Shown here one piece after another: positions 22,822-34,255 of a stretch of DNA of 64,000 nucleotides. The notes beneath the pieces are model-generated. The model was not told the DNA's origin, did not search any database, and saw only the letters and a program-made list of their open reading frames with translations. The DNA lies in NCBI RefSeq assembly GCF_019393635.1, contig NC_057866.1:122945897-123009896 (forward strand), in the 5' to 3' direction. Origin of the DNA: Dromiciops gliroides. Lineage: Eukaryota > Chordata > Mammalia > Microbiotheria > Microbiotheriidae. The translations under genes and the position numbers were made by a program. Position 1 is the stretch's first letter. Each line of letters opens with the position of its first letter.

Positions 22822-23421
22822 ACTAATTTACTCATGATTATCTTTTTCTCACATTCTTGACCTCTATTCCTCCAAATTAATTTTGTTATTATTTTGTCCA
22901 ATACTATAGCATTTGTATTTGGCAGTTTGATTGGGATAGCACTAAATCTGTAGGGTCATTTTGGTAATATCATCTTTTTTACTATATTGGAATGGCCCAG
23001 CCTTGAATAGTGAATTTCTCTTCAACTATTAGGTCTTCTTTTATTTTGGCAAAGAATTTGTAGTTTTATTTATACTATATAATTTATATAGCTGCAAGGT
23101 GTGGATGGAACCCCCCCCCATTCCAATTAATATGGATGCAGATTAGACTTCTGGATTGAATCATTCGAAGATGTAAATTAAGGGGAAATAAGTCCTTATT
23201 TGGGGAGGAGGTCATTGGATAAAGTCAGACAGGATAAAATCATAAAGAAATGTATTGGAAATACATTTACTATATATACATATACTAGATGATACACTGA
23301 ACCTGGAATCATGAAGACCTAAGTTCAAAGTCTACCTCAGATGTTTATTAGTTGTTTGACTTAGCAAAAAAATATGAATCACAAGATTCTTACTACTAAT
23401 ATGATTATGTTTATAGTTTTC

Positions 23422-23545
23422 ATTTGTTTGGGCAATGAGGGTTATATGACTTGCCCAAGGTCATACAGCTAGTAAGTGTCAAGTGTCTGAGGCTGGATTT
23501 GACTCGAGGGCCAGTGCTCTACCCACTGCACCACCTACCTGCCCC
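23422..23545 (-). mobile_element. WSINE1-like SINE, internally deleted
   Basis: Antisense copy lacking about 20 bases in the middle. TSD TTATAGTTTTC lies at 23411-23421 and 23546-23556. Confidence 0.92.
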
Positions 23546-23941
23546 TTATAGTTTTCTAATGTTGAACTATCTTCATATTTCTGATATAAGTGGAACTTGG
23601 TCATAGTAAAAAGTTTTGAAAAATATTTCAGTAGCCTCTTTGCTAATAATTTATTTGATATTTTATATCAATATTCATAAATGATATTGATCTGTAGTAT
23701 TATTCTTCTACTTTATACCTTTCTGGGTTGGGTACTAAGACCATACTTATTTCATAGAAGGAATTTGCTAAGATATTCCTTTCTCTATTTTTGTAAACAT
23801 CTTAGGAAGAATAAGAATCATTTGCTCATCAAATGTTTACTCTAATTATCTTATGTATCCATATTGGAGCAAGAGGTTTTTTTTTTCTTTGCAAATTCAT
23901 TTATAGCATTTTCAATTTCTTTTTCAGGATGGATTATGTAG

Positions 23942-24130
23942 AATGAGAGGCAACAGTGAATAGAGCACTGGACTTGGAGTCAGAAAGACTTGGGTTCAAA
24001 TCACAACTTAGACACATTTACTAGCTATGTGACCTTGGGCAAGTTTTTTAACCTTTTGGATTCTTGTTTCTACATTTGTGAAATGTATATAGAATAGTAT
24101 TAACCTCACATGGTTGTATGGTTGTGAGGG
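23942..24130 (+). mobile_element. MIR/CORE-SINE-like element
   Basis: 'GAGCACTGGACTTGGAGTCA' then 'CTAGCTATGTGACCTTGGGC'. It ends in a short (AT)n at 24135-24152. Confidence 0.65.
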
Positions 24131-24154
24131 TAAGATATATATATATATATATAG

Positions 24155-24610
24155 TGTAATTTAAGATTCTAAATGTGGATTCTAATGTGTTCCCCCAGTT
24201 TGGGGGAAAACTGACTAAAATCACTGATAAAACGAGTTTAGGTTTTTAAGAGTTTCTTGAAAAATAGAAAGAAAAAGATTGAGAACAGAATTCCAACAGC
24301 CTGGCATTCCTATCTTTCCTCAAATTTCCTGTGAAGTCCTCTGCCACCACCACCACCATCAAGTCAGGAACCCAAAAAAAGAGTGAGAGCTCTCTGCGCA
24401 GGCCCTCTTTCCTCCTTCCTGTCTCCTCCCAGAAAATAGGAGGCTCCTCAAGTTGATTGGCTGGTAGCCTTGATAGACAGCACCCATGAGCAAACGTCGC
24501 TTCCTGACGCCAAGGAAAAGCCACACGGCCTTGCCCTCTGAGGCATTTTCCTCATGGCGGAGCTTTCCCACAGCAAGTCTCCAGTAGGTGGCATCATTCC
24601 AATCATTACA
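24155..24610. mobile_element. Solo LTR, family 2 (diverged copy)
   Basis: The right 115 bp (24497-24610, ending GGCATCATTCCAATCATTACA) is about 85% identical by eye to the right end of the LTR at 60589-60960. The left end TGTAATTTAAG is only loosely alike. The flanks ATAG and ATAT are a 4-bp near-match. Confidence 0.7.
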
Positions 24611-24626
24611 ATATATAAATACTTTT

Positions 24627-24774
24627 TGGGGGAGGGGGGAGGCAATTGGGGTTAAGTGACTTGCCCAGGGTCACACAGCTAGTAAGTGTCAGGTGTCTGA
24701 GGTCGGATTTGAACTCAGGTCCTCCTGAATCCAGGGCCAGTGCTTTATTCACTGAGCCACCTAGCTGCCCCTTA
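24627..24774 (-). mobile_element. WSINE1-like SINE
   Basis: Antisense copy 16 bp beyond the LTR. TSD AAATACTTTT lies at 24617-24626 and 24775-24784. Confidence 0.92.
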
Positions 24775-24869
24775 AAATACTTTTCAATCCTTAAACCATA
24801 AAATACTATATGTAAATGTCATCTATTTGTAATAATATTTGATTTTTTTCTTTTTCTTTTTCTTTTTTT

Positions 24870-24916
24870 TTTGCAGGGCAATGGGGGTTAAGTGACTTGC
24901 CCAGGTCACATGGCTT
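24870..24916 (-). mobile_element. WSINE1-like SINE fragment
   Basis: Only about 45 bp of the 3' end remains (GCAGGGCAATGGGGGTTAAG to CAGGTCACA). Confidence 0.8.
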
Positions 24917-24959
24917 TCTTTTTCCTTTTTTCTTAATTTAGGTATTAAGTTTTCATTTT

Positions 24960-25185
24960 GGCTGTGCAGAAGACAGTCTATTGGACTTGGAGTCAGAAAG
25001 ACCTAAGTTCAAATTATGCTTCCTATACTTTAATAGTTGTGTGATGAACAAGTCGCTTAACTTCTCAGCCTCAGTTTCCTCATTTGTAAAAGGGGAACAA
25101 TAACACCTACTTCACAGAGTTGTAAGAATCGGATGAAGTTCTTTGTAAATGGAAAGCACTAAATAAATGCTAGCTGTCATTGATA
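24960..25185 (+). mobile_element. MIR/CORE-SINE-like element
   Basis: 'CTATTGGACTTGGAGTCAGA', 'GCCTCAGTTTCCTCATTTGT' and 'AAATAAATGCTAGCTGTCAT' in order. Confidence 0.75.
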
Positions 25186-25546
25186 TCACCACCATCAATT
25201 TTGACATACAATTAGGTATAGTAGTAGATGATCATTTTCTTTATTTTCCCTTTATTTTGAATTCTGGTTTCTTATTTTGGATTTGGGTAATATGGTTTTC
25301 CTCTCTCTTTTTCCTTGTTTCAATCATGGATAATGATTGATCATTTTTACTGCTTTCTTTTTTTTTTAAAGTAGCTTGGTTTTGCTTATCTGCCAGATAG
25401 CTTTTTTGTTTTCAATTTTTGTTTTCACCAGTTTTCACAACTTCTACTTCTGCACTTCCTTTGGGATCGCTGATTTGTGGATTTTTCAAGTAGTTTTCTT
25501 TCTTTTTTTTTTTTTTAGTTGGATGTTTAATTCATTGGTGTTTCTG

Positions 25547-25960
25547 TTATAGGATGAGGGACCCCAACCCCTAAGGAATCCTTGGGAGGGGCAGCTCCGT
25601 CTCCTACCTCAGGAATGGTTGTTGCCAAGCAAGACCCTGGTATGCTGATAAGCAACAAGATGATATGCGGGATATGGATGGACGCTGCATATCCTAAAGA
25701 TCCCCCATCATTCAGAGATCCCCTCCCAGTTATCTTGCCCTTCCCTTCCCTTTGTTTTGTAAACATACAAAAAACCAGATCTTCTCTCACTCAAGTGGGA
25801 CAGCTTTCTATAGCAATCTGTTCCCTGGTCATATATTCCTCTATTCTAAGAAATTTCTTTTTATTTTACCAGATTCATGATGAGCCTCCAATTTTGGGGG
25901 TGAGCTATCCTCCCCACCTCCTCCTCCTCCCCATCCAGGTCACAAATCCCTCCAATACCA
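25547..25960. mobile_element. LTR-like insertion (tentative)
   Basis: A GC-richer block inside AT-rich L1 sequence, bounded by TG (TGTTATAGGATGAGG) and CA (CTCCAATACCAGCA). No matching TSD was found. Open frames of 87 and 138 codons on opposite strands have no family resemblance. Confidence 0.45.
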
Positions 25961-26754
25961 GCATGTCAATTTTTTTAAAAATTTCCCTTCTATACTGAAA
26001 CATAGATATTCTTTTCCAATAATTGCCAAAAAATGATCATACTCAATTTTTCTAACATTCACTTCAGCTGTTTAATTTATTTCTTGCTTAATCTTTCTTT
26101 TTTGTCTGTCTCAAAGAGGCACATTGAAGTTGTGTAATTATCTTATATAAATATTCTTGAATTCCGTTTTTAAAGCATTCAAATACCATTGGTTGCATGC
26201 ATATTTAGTATTTGTATTGTTTCATTATTTATGGTACATTTAAGCATAATGAATTAATTTATCTTTTTATCTCCCTTGATTGTGTCTAATTTTTTCTGTT
26301 TTCAAGATTAGTATTCCTGTTTCTTTTTTTTTTAATTTGGCTTGAAGCAGGATAAATTTTACATAAACTCTTAATTTTAACTCTGTGCCATTCACTATGT
26401 TTTAAGTGCGTTTCTTGTACATAACAAATTGTTAGGGTTTACTTTCTACTGCATTCTGCTACCCTATTCCACTTTATGGGTGAGTCAATTCTGTGCACAT
26501 TCATAGTTGTATTTGTTTTATTCCCATTTAACTCAATTATAATGTTTTTTATCTTTCCTTTTTTTCAAAAGAAAGAAATCAATACTAGACATTTTCAGTT
26601 TATATTCTTGGAACAATCCAATACCAGTTTTCTCTTCTCTTTTCCTGCTTAGCCCAGACCAAAGTCATTAAATCTTGTTTCTGCCTTTTTCCTCTCCTTT
26701 GGTAATTAGTAATCCTTAGCTATAATTTGTTATGCCTCTGGCAATGTACCACAC

Positions 26755-27204
26755 TGTTTTGGGGTTAGGACTATTAAAGTTTAAACTGGCCAATCTAAAC
26801 TAAAGGACATGGATCTGGGGTAACTTTCCTTGAGAAGACAGACACACCTAAAGAAGCAAGAGAGGTAGTAAGTCTACTAGGTGTGGCTGCTGCCTGAGTG
26901 GCACCAAGGGGACAGAGATAGAACAACCTCCCCTCAAAGATTTCTCCCACCCCACCCCACTCTCAGGTGATCACCCCCATCCACCATCTATAAAAGCTAT
27001 AGCCTTTTTCCTGTACGAGGAGGTAGGTATTTCAGAGAACCACGTCTTTAGAACTATCTCCCTTTGAGACTCCTCTCAAGGTATCCTTTCTCTACTGCTC
27101 AAATAAAATATTATTTTATTCTAATTGGATTTGTGTGTGTGAGGGTGTAATTCTTTAAAGAGGAATACCTAAGGACCCCCACACCAACCAATTTCCCTGT
27201 GACA
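26755..27204 (+). mobile_element. Solo LTR, family 1
   Basis: About 450 bp from TGTTTTGGGGTTAGG to TTTCCCTGTGACA. It contains TATAAAAGC at about 26989 and AATAAAATA at about 27105, spaced as a promoter and polyadenylation signal in an LTR. No internal retroviral sequence adjoins it. Confidence 0.88.
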
Positions 27205-28654
27205 CATACTATGACTCAGACTTTGTTCCTTCTATCCTAGGTCAGTTCCTGGCCACTTTGTTGTGGTCCTACTATTAGATTCAATAGGCCCTTGTCCCCT
27301 CTACTTCTGTATCTTTGAATGAACTTCACCTGTGGTATCCCAGTTTCAAGAAATTATAAATTGCTTTTTTCCTTTCCTCTTTTCTTCTCTCAAATGTTTC
27401 TTTTTGAATGTATGGGTTCAGAATTTATATTTCTGTTTCCTTGGTGACTCATACAAAGTGAGATTCCCAGGGGACAAAAGTCTTGTTTCCCTCTTTCATT
27501 ATGAAAGTAATGGAACATTACCTAGTCATTTCAAAATTGCTTGCCTTTCTTGAATTTCTTTTGTGTATTGTATTTGCATTTCAAAGACTACTCAGCTTTG
27601 GTTTTCTCCAAAGGAATACTTGGAAGTCATCAATTCTATTAAATATTCATTTTTTCTCCATTAAGATTATGCTTAATTTTGCAGAATATTGGGAGCAAAC
27701 AATTTTCTTTTGCCTTTTACTATATTAAAATACACCACTTTCCCCTCCTTTCCCTTCTATTATTGTTGAATAGTATTGAGTTATTTTGTTGAATGTTAGA
27801 ATGTGTGAACAGTCTCAGACATTTGCAATATTTTCACCTTGACCTCAGAGCTTGGCCACCACATTTTTTTGGTGCATTAAACTAGAATTCCTTTCTGGTC
27901 ACTTTCTGGGGGTTCTATTGATCTATGCTTTGCCCTCTGGTTCAATACTTGAAGTAATTTTTGGTTCTGATTTCTTGACTTATGGTATTCTGTTTTATTG
28001 TTTTTATCATATTTAAAATTTTTGTTTTTAATCATCTTTTTATGGGAGGCCAGTAGTTCTTAGATTATTTTTTTAAGCTTTGTCTTCTAGTTCAATTGGC
28101 TTTGATCATTGAACCTCACATGTTCTTCAAATTTTATTGACTTTTGACCTTGCTTTAATATTTTTTGTATTCTTTGTATTTTCAAAATCTATCCCCTTAT
28201 CAATAAAATAATATAGGTGTTGGACTAGATAGCCTCTAAAGTTCCTTGTAATTCTAAATATATGATTCCCTCTATTTCAGGCTATCTACTACTTTATTAA
28301 GATTTTCTAAGTTCTGTTTGAAGTCTTCAGTTGTCCTTTCAAATTTTTCATAAAGAATTCTAATATCACTCTCTCTGTTTCTCTTTGTCTCTCTGTCTTC
28401 CTTTCTGTCTCTGTCTCTGTTTCTCTGTCTCTCTCATGAGTCTTTTCAATCACTCAGTGGATTTTGTGACATTTACATGATCTTTTCTCAAATTTCTCCT
28501 GGAAATCTTATTCTTTTATTTTAAGATGTTTCCTCATTGTATTAGGGACATTTATTTATTAATTTAATTGTCTTTGATGGTCTTCTGTGGGAATTTCCTT
28601 GTGGAAATTTCTTTCCTTTCTCCTCTTTTACTTGTTATTGTTCTTTTACTTTTG

Positions 28655-28792
28655 GGGGGGGCAATGAGGGTTAAATGACTTGCTCAGGGTCACACAGCTA
28701 GTAAGTGTCAAGTGTCTGAGGCTGGATTTGAACTCAGGTCCTCCTGAATCCAGGGCTGGTGCTTTGTCCACTGTGCCACCTAGTTGCCCCCA
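28655..28792 (-). mobile_element. WSINE1-like SINE
   Basis: Antisense copy. The 16-bp TSD TGTTCTTTTACTTTTG lies at 28639-28654 and 28793-28808. Confidence 0.95.
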
Positions 28793-28808
28793 TGTTCTTT
28801 TACTTTTG

Positions 28809-29046
28809 TTGTTGTTGTTGTTCAATTATTTCAGTTGTGTCCAACTCTTCATGACCACACTTGGGATTTTCTTGATGGGATAGTGGAGTGGTTTGCCATT
28901 TTCTTCTCTAGCTCAGATGAGGAAACAGAAACAAACAGGGTTAAGTTGACTTGCCCAAGGTCACATAGTTTGTAAGTGTCTGAGGTCAGATTCAAATTCA
29001 GTTCTTCCTGACTTTAGATACTTTATCTGCTGTGCCTCCTGGTTGC
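28809..29046 (-). mobile_element. Family-B SINE
   Basis: Starts (antisense) with TTGTTGTTGTTCAATTATTT, followed by CAACTCTTCATGACCACACT and GAGGAAACAGAAACAAACAG. The head is degraded. Confidence 0.82.
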
Positions 29047-29249
29047 CTTTACTCTTTCACTTTATTTTGTACATTACCTATTCTGAGTTAATGGGAGGTA
29101 TCTGGACAGAGATAACAACTTCTTGCTCAGTAATAATGGGGGGAAAAAAGATATCTGAATCGAGAGACTTGGGTTGTGGTCCCAGCTCTAGTCCAGTTAT
29201 GTTACCTTAACAAGCCCTATCTGGGCCTTAGTTTCCCCATCTGCAAAAT

Positions 29250-29595
29250 GAAGCAGTGTAGTATAGTAGAAAGATCACTAGTTTTGGAGTCAGAGGACCT
29301 ATGTTCAAATTCTACCTCCATCACTTACTTGTGGATCTATGGCAAGTCACTTAACCCCTCTGGTTTTCTCACTTATAAAATGAGGTGGTTGTAGGGGCGG
29401 CTAAGTGGCGCAGTGGATAAAGCACTGGCCCTGGATTCAGGAGTACCTGAGTTCAAATCCGGCCTCAGACACTTGACACTTACTAGCTGTGTGACGCTGG
29501 GCAAGTCACTTAACCCCCATTGCCCCGCAAAAAAAAAAAAAAATGAGGTGGTTGCACTAGATGGCTTCTGAGTTCCCGTCTCCATCTGTCCTATA
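29250..29595 (+). mobile_element. MIR/CORE-SINE-like element split by a SINE
   Basis: 29250-29391 and 29540-29595 join to one older element ('GTTTTGGAGTCAGAGGACCT' ... 'CACTAGATGGCTTCTGAGTT'). The younger SINE sits between them. Confidence 0.75.
29392..29539 (+). mobile_element. WSINE1-like SINE
   Basis: Sense copy. The 15-bp TSD AAAATGAGGTGGTTG lies at 29377-29391 and 29540-29554. Confidence 0.95.
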
Positions 29596-29649
29596 TGGAG
29601 CCTCTGAAGCCATTGGACTAGAGTGTCTATAAACACCTCCTGTAAATTA

Positions 29650-30270
29650 GAAATCAAAGGTATGCCCATCAATTGGGGAATGACTAAACAAGTTGTGGTA
29701 TATGATGGTGATAGAATATTATTCTGTTATAAGAAATAACAAGCAGGCTGATTTCAGAAAGGCTTGGAAAGACTTGTATGAACTGATATATAGTGAAGAG
29801 AGCAGAACCAAGAGACAGAGACAGAGACAGCAATATTGTTTGATGAAGAACTGTGAAAGACTTAACTATTCTCAACAATACAATGATCCTGGGGCAGCTA
29901 GGTGGTGCTGTGGATAAAGCACCGGCCCTGGATTCAGGAGTACCTGAATTCAAATCCAGCCTCAGACGCTTGACACTTAACTAGCTGTGTGTCCCTGGGC
30001 GAGTCACTTAACCCTCATTGCCTAGCAAAAAACAAACAAAATAACAATACAATGATCCAAGACAATCCTAAAAGACTATTGATGAAACATACTATCTACC
30101 TTCAAAGAAAGAACTGATATTGATGAAACACAGACTGAAGCATGCTATTCTTCACTTTCTTTCATTTTTTTCTTTTATTCAAGTTTTCATATACAAAATG
30201 ACTAATATGGTAATGTTTCACATTATCGTAAAAAATAAATATAGTAATTGTAACAATAAATATTTATAAA
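29650..30270 (+). mobile_element. L1 LINE 3' end
   Basis: 'GCCCATCAATTGGGGAATGA', 'GTTGTGGTATATGATGGTGA' and 'GAGCAGAACCAAGAGA' are typical of the marsupial L1 3' terminal region, here in sense. It is split by the SINE at 29890-30042. Confidence 0.8.
29890..30042 (+). mobile_element. WSINE1-like SINE inside an L1 3' end
   Basis: Sense copy. The 16-bp perfect TSD AACAATACAATGATCC lies at 29874-29889 and 30043-30058. Confidence 0.97.
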
Positions 30271-30880
30271 CATTTTTAAAAGCCTCTTGTGGCTTCTGTG
30301 TTGCCCATAGACAGGATGAGAGACCACATGTTTATCTCCAACCCTGGAAAAATACTTTTGAATGTTTGAGTTGTCTGACCATACAGATTGTAGATTCTAT
30401 TATGCCACCTCCACTGGAATGTTTGAGGTTAACAAAACTCCCTAATCCACATCCTCAGGCTGATCAGGTTGCACAATTAACTGTTTGGGATTCCAGATGG
30501 TGAATATTTTGATTTGGTTATACAAGAGGTGGCCAGCCCAGAAAGTGCCTGAGGCATTCAACTGTTCACTAACAGTCAACATGAATTATCTGATGATAAA
30601 GGATTTATTGTTAGGAATTTGCATTGTTATTACAAAAGGTGATTATGGCCACATCCAGGAATTGTTCATTGGAGCTATGTCTGTTGGCCTGGAATTCATT
30701 CTGATATATAAAAGCTTGTAATGAGAAAGTATAGCACACATTAGCCTGTTTGGCGTAGCCTATGTCTAAAGCTTCTCCTTTCCCATGGGAAGTGAACAAG
30801 AAATATTTGTCGATTCAAGTTAAAAAGCATTTACTAAGTCTTTACTATGTTTAGAAGAACATAGACATGAGATTTCACGT
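30271..30880. other. Unassigned sequence
   Basis: Nothing recognised. A 78-codon plus frame at 30485-30721 shows no domain. Confidence 0.35.
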
Positions 30881-32560
30881 AGCCATCCATGTCAGCCATT
30901 CTTCTTATGTTCCGTATTCAATATCTCCTAAGCTTACATCACAAGGTAAAGAGCTTTGGGAGGGATCTCAGTAGGCATCCTGACCATCCCATACCCAACA
31001 GGAATCTCCAGTATAATCTACCTCCAGCTTTTCCTCCAGTTCCTGAAGTAGCCCAGCTCAGAATAAAATTTCAATCCATCATCAGCTTTCCAAGTTCTGT
31101 TTCAAACTTGGGGGGAAGATTTATTCTGCAATTGCCCTCTGATTTAGGCTCTGTCAATGGAGCATACCATTCTTATCTACCCTCACTTCCTTCTAAGTCT
31201 TTAATCCCTGCCATCTATTCTCAGCACCCTAAATTAGATAGAGACCCCTACCACCTCTGGAGCCCTCATCTTTCTTCTGACCAGCTCCCTTCCTCCCAAG
31301 GACGTCTCTAACCTATTCCTAGCCCTTTCACACTCTGACCTCTTCTCGACAAACTTTTTTGTCCTCATACTTTTAAAATAGCCCGTTTCCTTTCTTATTT
31401 TCAGTGAAATATAGCCCTCCCCTTTGGAAACTACATCCCTTCTTAACCTCTATCCTAAAGGCCATATCTGTGATGATTCTACTATTCCTCTGTCTTACAG
31501 GGCCAGGAGAAGGGGTGGGCAAACTCCCTGCTCTTAGTTGCTCCCTGTAGGCCATCCTTCTACTTCCATTCCAAAGCATTTCTTTTCTCAAAAAGGAGCA
31601 AGCTGGCATTCCACTGCTAATTAGGGGGCTATCAAACCTTTCCCTCTCTCCCTCATCCATCTTTAGATCTACCACCTTTCATATCCTCCACCAAGATGCC
31701 ATAAGTCTTGACTTTGAAGACTGAAGAGAGTTCTAGGGGGAGAGGTATTTTGGAGTCCATGTCTTTACTAGGGTGGTTGAGTCAGTAGGGGGATGACAGG
31801 TTGCATTGGCACATTGGGGCCAGATGAGGGTAGGGAATATAAGCAGCCTCCTTGAAAGACTGAAGCTTTGGGGAGATGCGTTAAATTAAACATCTCTATA
31901 TTGTATCTCCTGATGCAGGACTGACCACTAGGCCTGAATTTCCATTCTAGCAACTGGTTTTTCTCATTCATTTCTATCCCTTGAATTTCGGTGCTTTGAT
32001 GAAACCCTACTATCTACATGCATTGTTCAATATATACAGATAGAGCTATAGACTTATTTGGCTCTTGGTTTGGATCCTGTGCCTGCTGCTCATAGGTAGG
32101 TACTGACCTTCCCTCACCTTGATGTTTACCTAATTGCTGGTATTCATTGACTAGTCATGGTGTGGTGACATATGACCTCCAAATTCCTCAACTTTAACTC
32201 CAGTGACCTTCTTTTACACTACATTTTAGTTCCACACTAGCATGATCAAACCTTACATCTCACTGTTTCTAGAAATGACACTATCTCCAAGATGCTGAAC
32301 TTTAGTATCTTAATCTCTGATCATAACCTTCTATCCTTTCACCTTTCCCTCCCTTCTACATACACAGAAGCTACTTATTGACCTGATTATGACCTCTCTT
32401 CCACCTCTTTTTCCCTCTCAATCCAGTTTTTCCCACACTGGCTTTTCTTGCCACTTTCCCTGCTCTGGCATGCCTTCCTGGGAACATGGGACCTTCCTCA
32501 CCCCATTGTATGAACAAAGAAATGTTCAGGCTGATTGAATGGTTCCAACTGTTAAGGATT
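30881..32560 (+). mobile_element. CR1/L2-type LINE remains (tentative)
   Basis: Pyrimidine-rich sequence. At about 32310-32350 it encodes a SDHNLLSFHL-like string (SDHN motif of LINE endonucleases), with similar composition upstream. Frames are broken. The 140-codon plus frame at 30889-31311 lies within this block. Confidence 0.5.
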
Positions 32561-32664
32561 CCCTGAAATGGATTGTTAGAGCAGATTGGTCAACAGGACT
32601 TTCCAGGTATACCCTCCCTCAACGTGTCATTCCATGTCCAACAACCAGAATTAGTCTTGCTAAT

Positions 32665-32737
32665 TTATCTATCTATCTGTCTGTCTGTCTCTGTCTATCT
32701 ATCTATCTATCTATCCATTTATTTATTTATTTATTTA
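32665..32737. repeat. (TATC)n/(TGTC)n/(TTTA)n microsatellite
   Basis: Tetranucleotide array at the tail side of the adjoining antisense SINE, probably grown from its A-rich tail. Confidence 0.93.
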
Positions 32738-32873
32738 GGTGAGGCAATTGGGGTTAAGTGACTTGCCCAGGGTCACACACCTAGTAAGTGTGAAGGGTCT
32801 GAGGCCGCATTTAAACTCAGGTCCTCCTGAATCCAGGGCCGGTGCTCTATCTACTGCGACACCTCGCTGCCCC
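32738..32873 (-). mobile_element. WSINE1-like SINE
   Basis: Antisense copy. If the microsatellite is counted as its tail, the flanks TTGCTAATT (about 32657) and TTGCTGATT (about 32874) form an imperfect TSD. Confidence 0.88.
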
Positions 32874-33339
32874 TTGCTGATTCATTTATTGAGTTAAACC
32901 TCTAGACTTGCCTTGACCCATTTCTCTTCAGATTTAGGTGAAGACTTAGAAGAAGAACAAGGGCTTATCGTGGATGATGCTTCTTCCTGCATAGGCTTTT
33001 TTGTTCATTTTTACTGTGAGGATTCGTTTTTTTCTGGCCTGCTATAAATGGAGTCACATGGCCTGTGTTAGGTCAGATTCAGAGTGTATATAGGATTGTG
33101 GTGGCAATGCCCTGGCCATCAATGTGTGGTGTGACAGAAAAATAACCAATAACTCCCCATGAATCATCTGCTGTTGATTTTCAGCCCCAGAAATACATAG
33201 TAAAGGAAGTAATAATTCTTATCTGGCCACCACAGGTAATAAAGTTGATTCACATAGTGTTTCTACACCTACAAATATAACTTGGAGATAACCTAGAACA
33301 TCCCTCTTTAGGGGGAAAAGACTGTATTACAGGAGAGGC

Positions 33340-33525
33340 AGTGGACTTAAGAGTCCCTCCTAGCTGGACTCAGGGCAAATTTCTTCACCTGTGAAATGAG
33401 AATTGTAATACTCACTACCCACCTCAACAGTATGTTGGGAGGATTAAAGAAGATAATACTGTAATTCATTTTACAAATCTTAGAGCATTGTATAAATGTC
33501 AGCTATTCCTGTTATTATTAGACGC
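33340..33525 (+). mobile_element. MIR/CORE-SINE-like element
   Basis: 'CTTCACCTGTGAAATGAGAA' and 'TTAGAGCATTGTATAAATGT' in order. Confidence 0.6.
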
Positions 33526-33664
33526 TAGAGGGGAAAGAATATGTGGATCCACTTAGAAGCAACGGGAGAGTTTTTGTAATTCTTTGATTTCTTGATAATT
33601 TTTGCTCTTTCAAGCCTTCCTTGGTTTGATTGTGCCATGTTATTCCAAAATGGAATTGGTGGTC

Positions 33665-33940
33665 CAGTGTATAATAATAATAACTACAATTTCTATAGTG
33701 CCTACTATATGCCAGGCTCCATGCTAAGCACTTTATAAATCTATCTCATTTGATCTTCACGAACACCTTGGGAGATAGTACTGTTATTACATGCATTTTA
33801 CAGATAGGGAAACTGAGGCAAAGAGAGGTTAAATGATTTGTCCAGAGTCACACAGACACAAGTGTCTGAGGCTGGATTTGAATTAAGGTCTTCCTGACTC
33901 CAGCCCAATGTTCTATCTACTCTGTCACTGAGCTGCACTG
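33665..33940 (-). mobile_element. MIR/CORE-SINE-like element
   Basis: 'TTTCTATAGTGCCTACTATA', 'CAGATAGGGAAACTGAGGCA' and 'GGCTGGATTTGAATTAAGGT' in antisense order. About 275 bp and nearly complete. Confidence 0.8.
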
Positions 33941-34009
33941 AACTTGGAACCAGGAAGATCTGAGTTCAAATTTAGACTCAGGCACTTTGTAATCTTCCTC
34001 CTCCTCCTA

Positions 34010-34255
34010 AATAACTGGCACTTAGTGCTTTAAGGTTTAAAAAGTGCTTTGAAAATGGTAAATCATTTAATCCATGCAATGACCCTCTGAGATAGGTGCT
34101 AATATTATCACCTCATTTTACAGATAAGGAAACTGAGGCACAGAATGGTTAAGTGAGTAGCCCAGAGTCACATAGCATGTTAAGTGAGGCAGAGACAGGT
34201 CTTTCTGACTCCCAGTTATATGCTCCTCTATCCAGTGTGCTACCTACACTTAACA
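34010..34255 (-). mobile_element. MIR/CORE-SINE-like element
   Basis: 'GGCACTTAGTGCTTTAAGGT', 'TTACAGATAAGGAAACTGAG' and 'CCCAGAGTCACATAGC'. Confidence 0.78.

Larger units (their letters stand above)
20992..28638 (-). mobile_element. Near-complete ancient L1 LINE, broken by nested insertions
   Basis: Reading up the plus strand, L1 parts occur in antisense 3'-to-5' order: 3' terminal region (20995-21560), ORF2 C-terminal part (21560-22200), ORF2 reverse-transcriptase part (22840-23940, including TTTGATTGGGATAGCACTAA), ORF2 start (about 26340-26540, TTTATGGGTGAGTCAATT) and ORF1/5' region (27300-28638). Subtracting insertions leaves about 5.4 kb. All frames are destroyed. The 5' boundary is approximate. 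Confidence 0.75.

Noticed and set aside
25582..25998. 138-codon plus frame, with an 87-codon minus frame opposite
   Set aside because: Lies in an LTR-like insertion with no splice context or family match. Open frames on both strands suggest a composition effect.
30889..31311. 140-codon plus frame
   Set aside because: Falls in pyrimidine-rich LINE-like remains and shows no recognisable domain.
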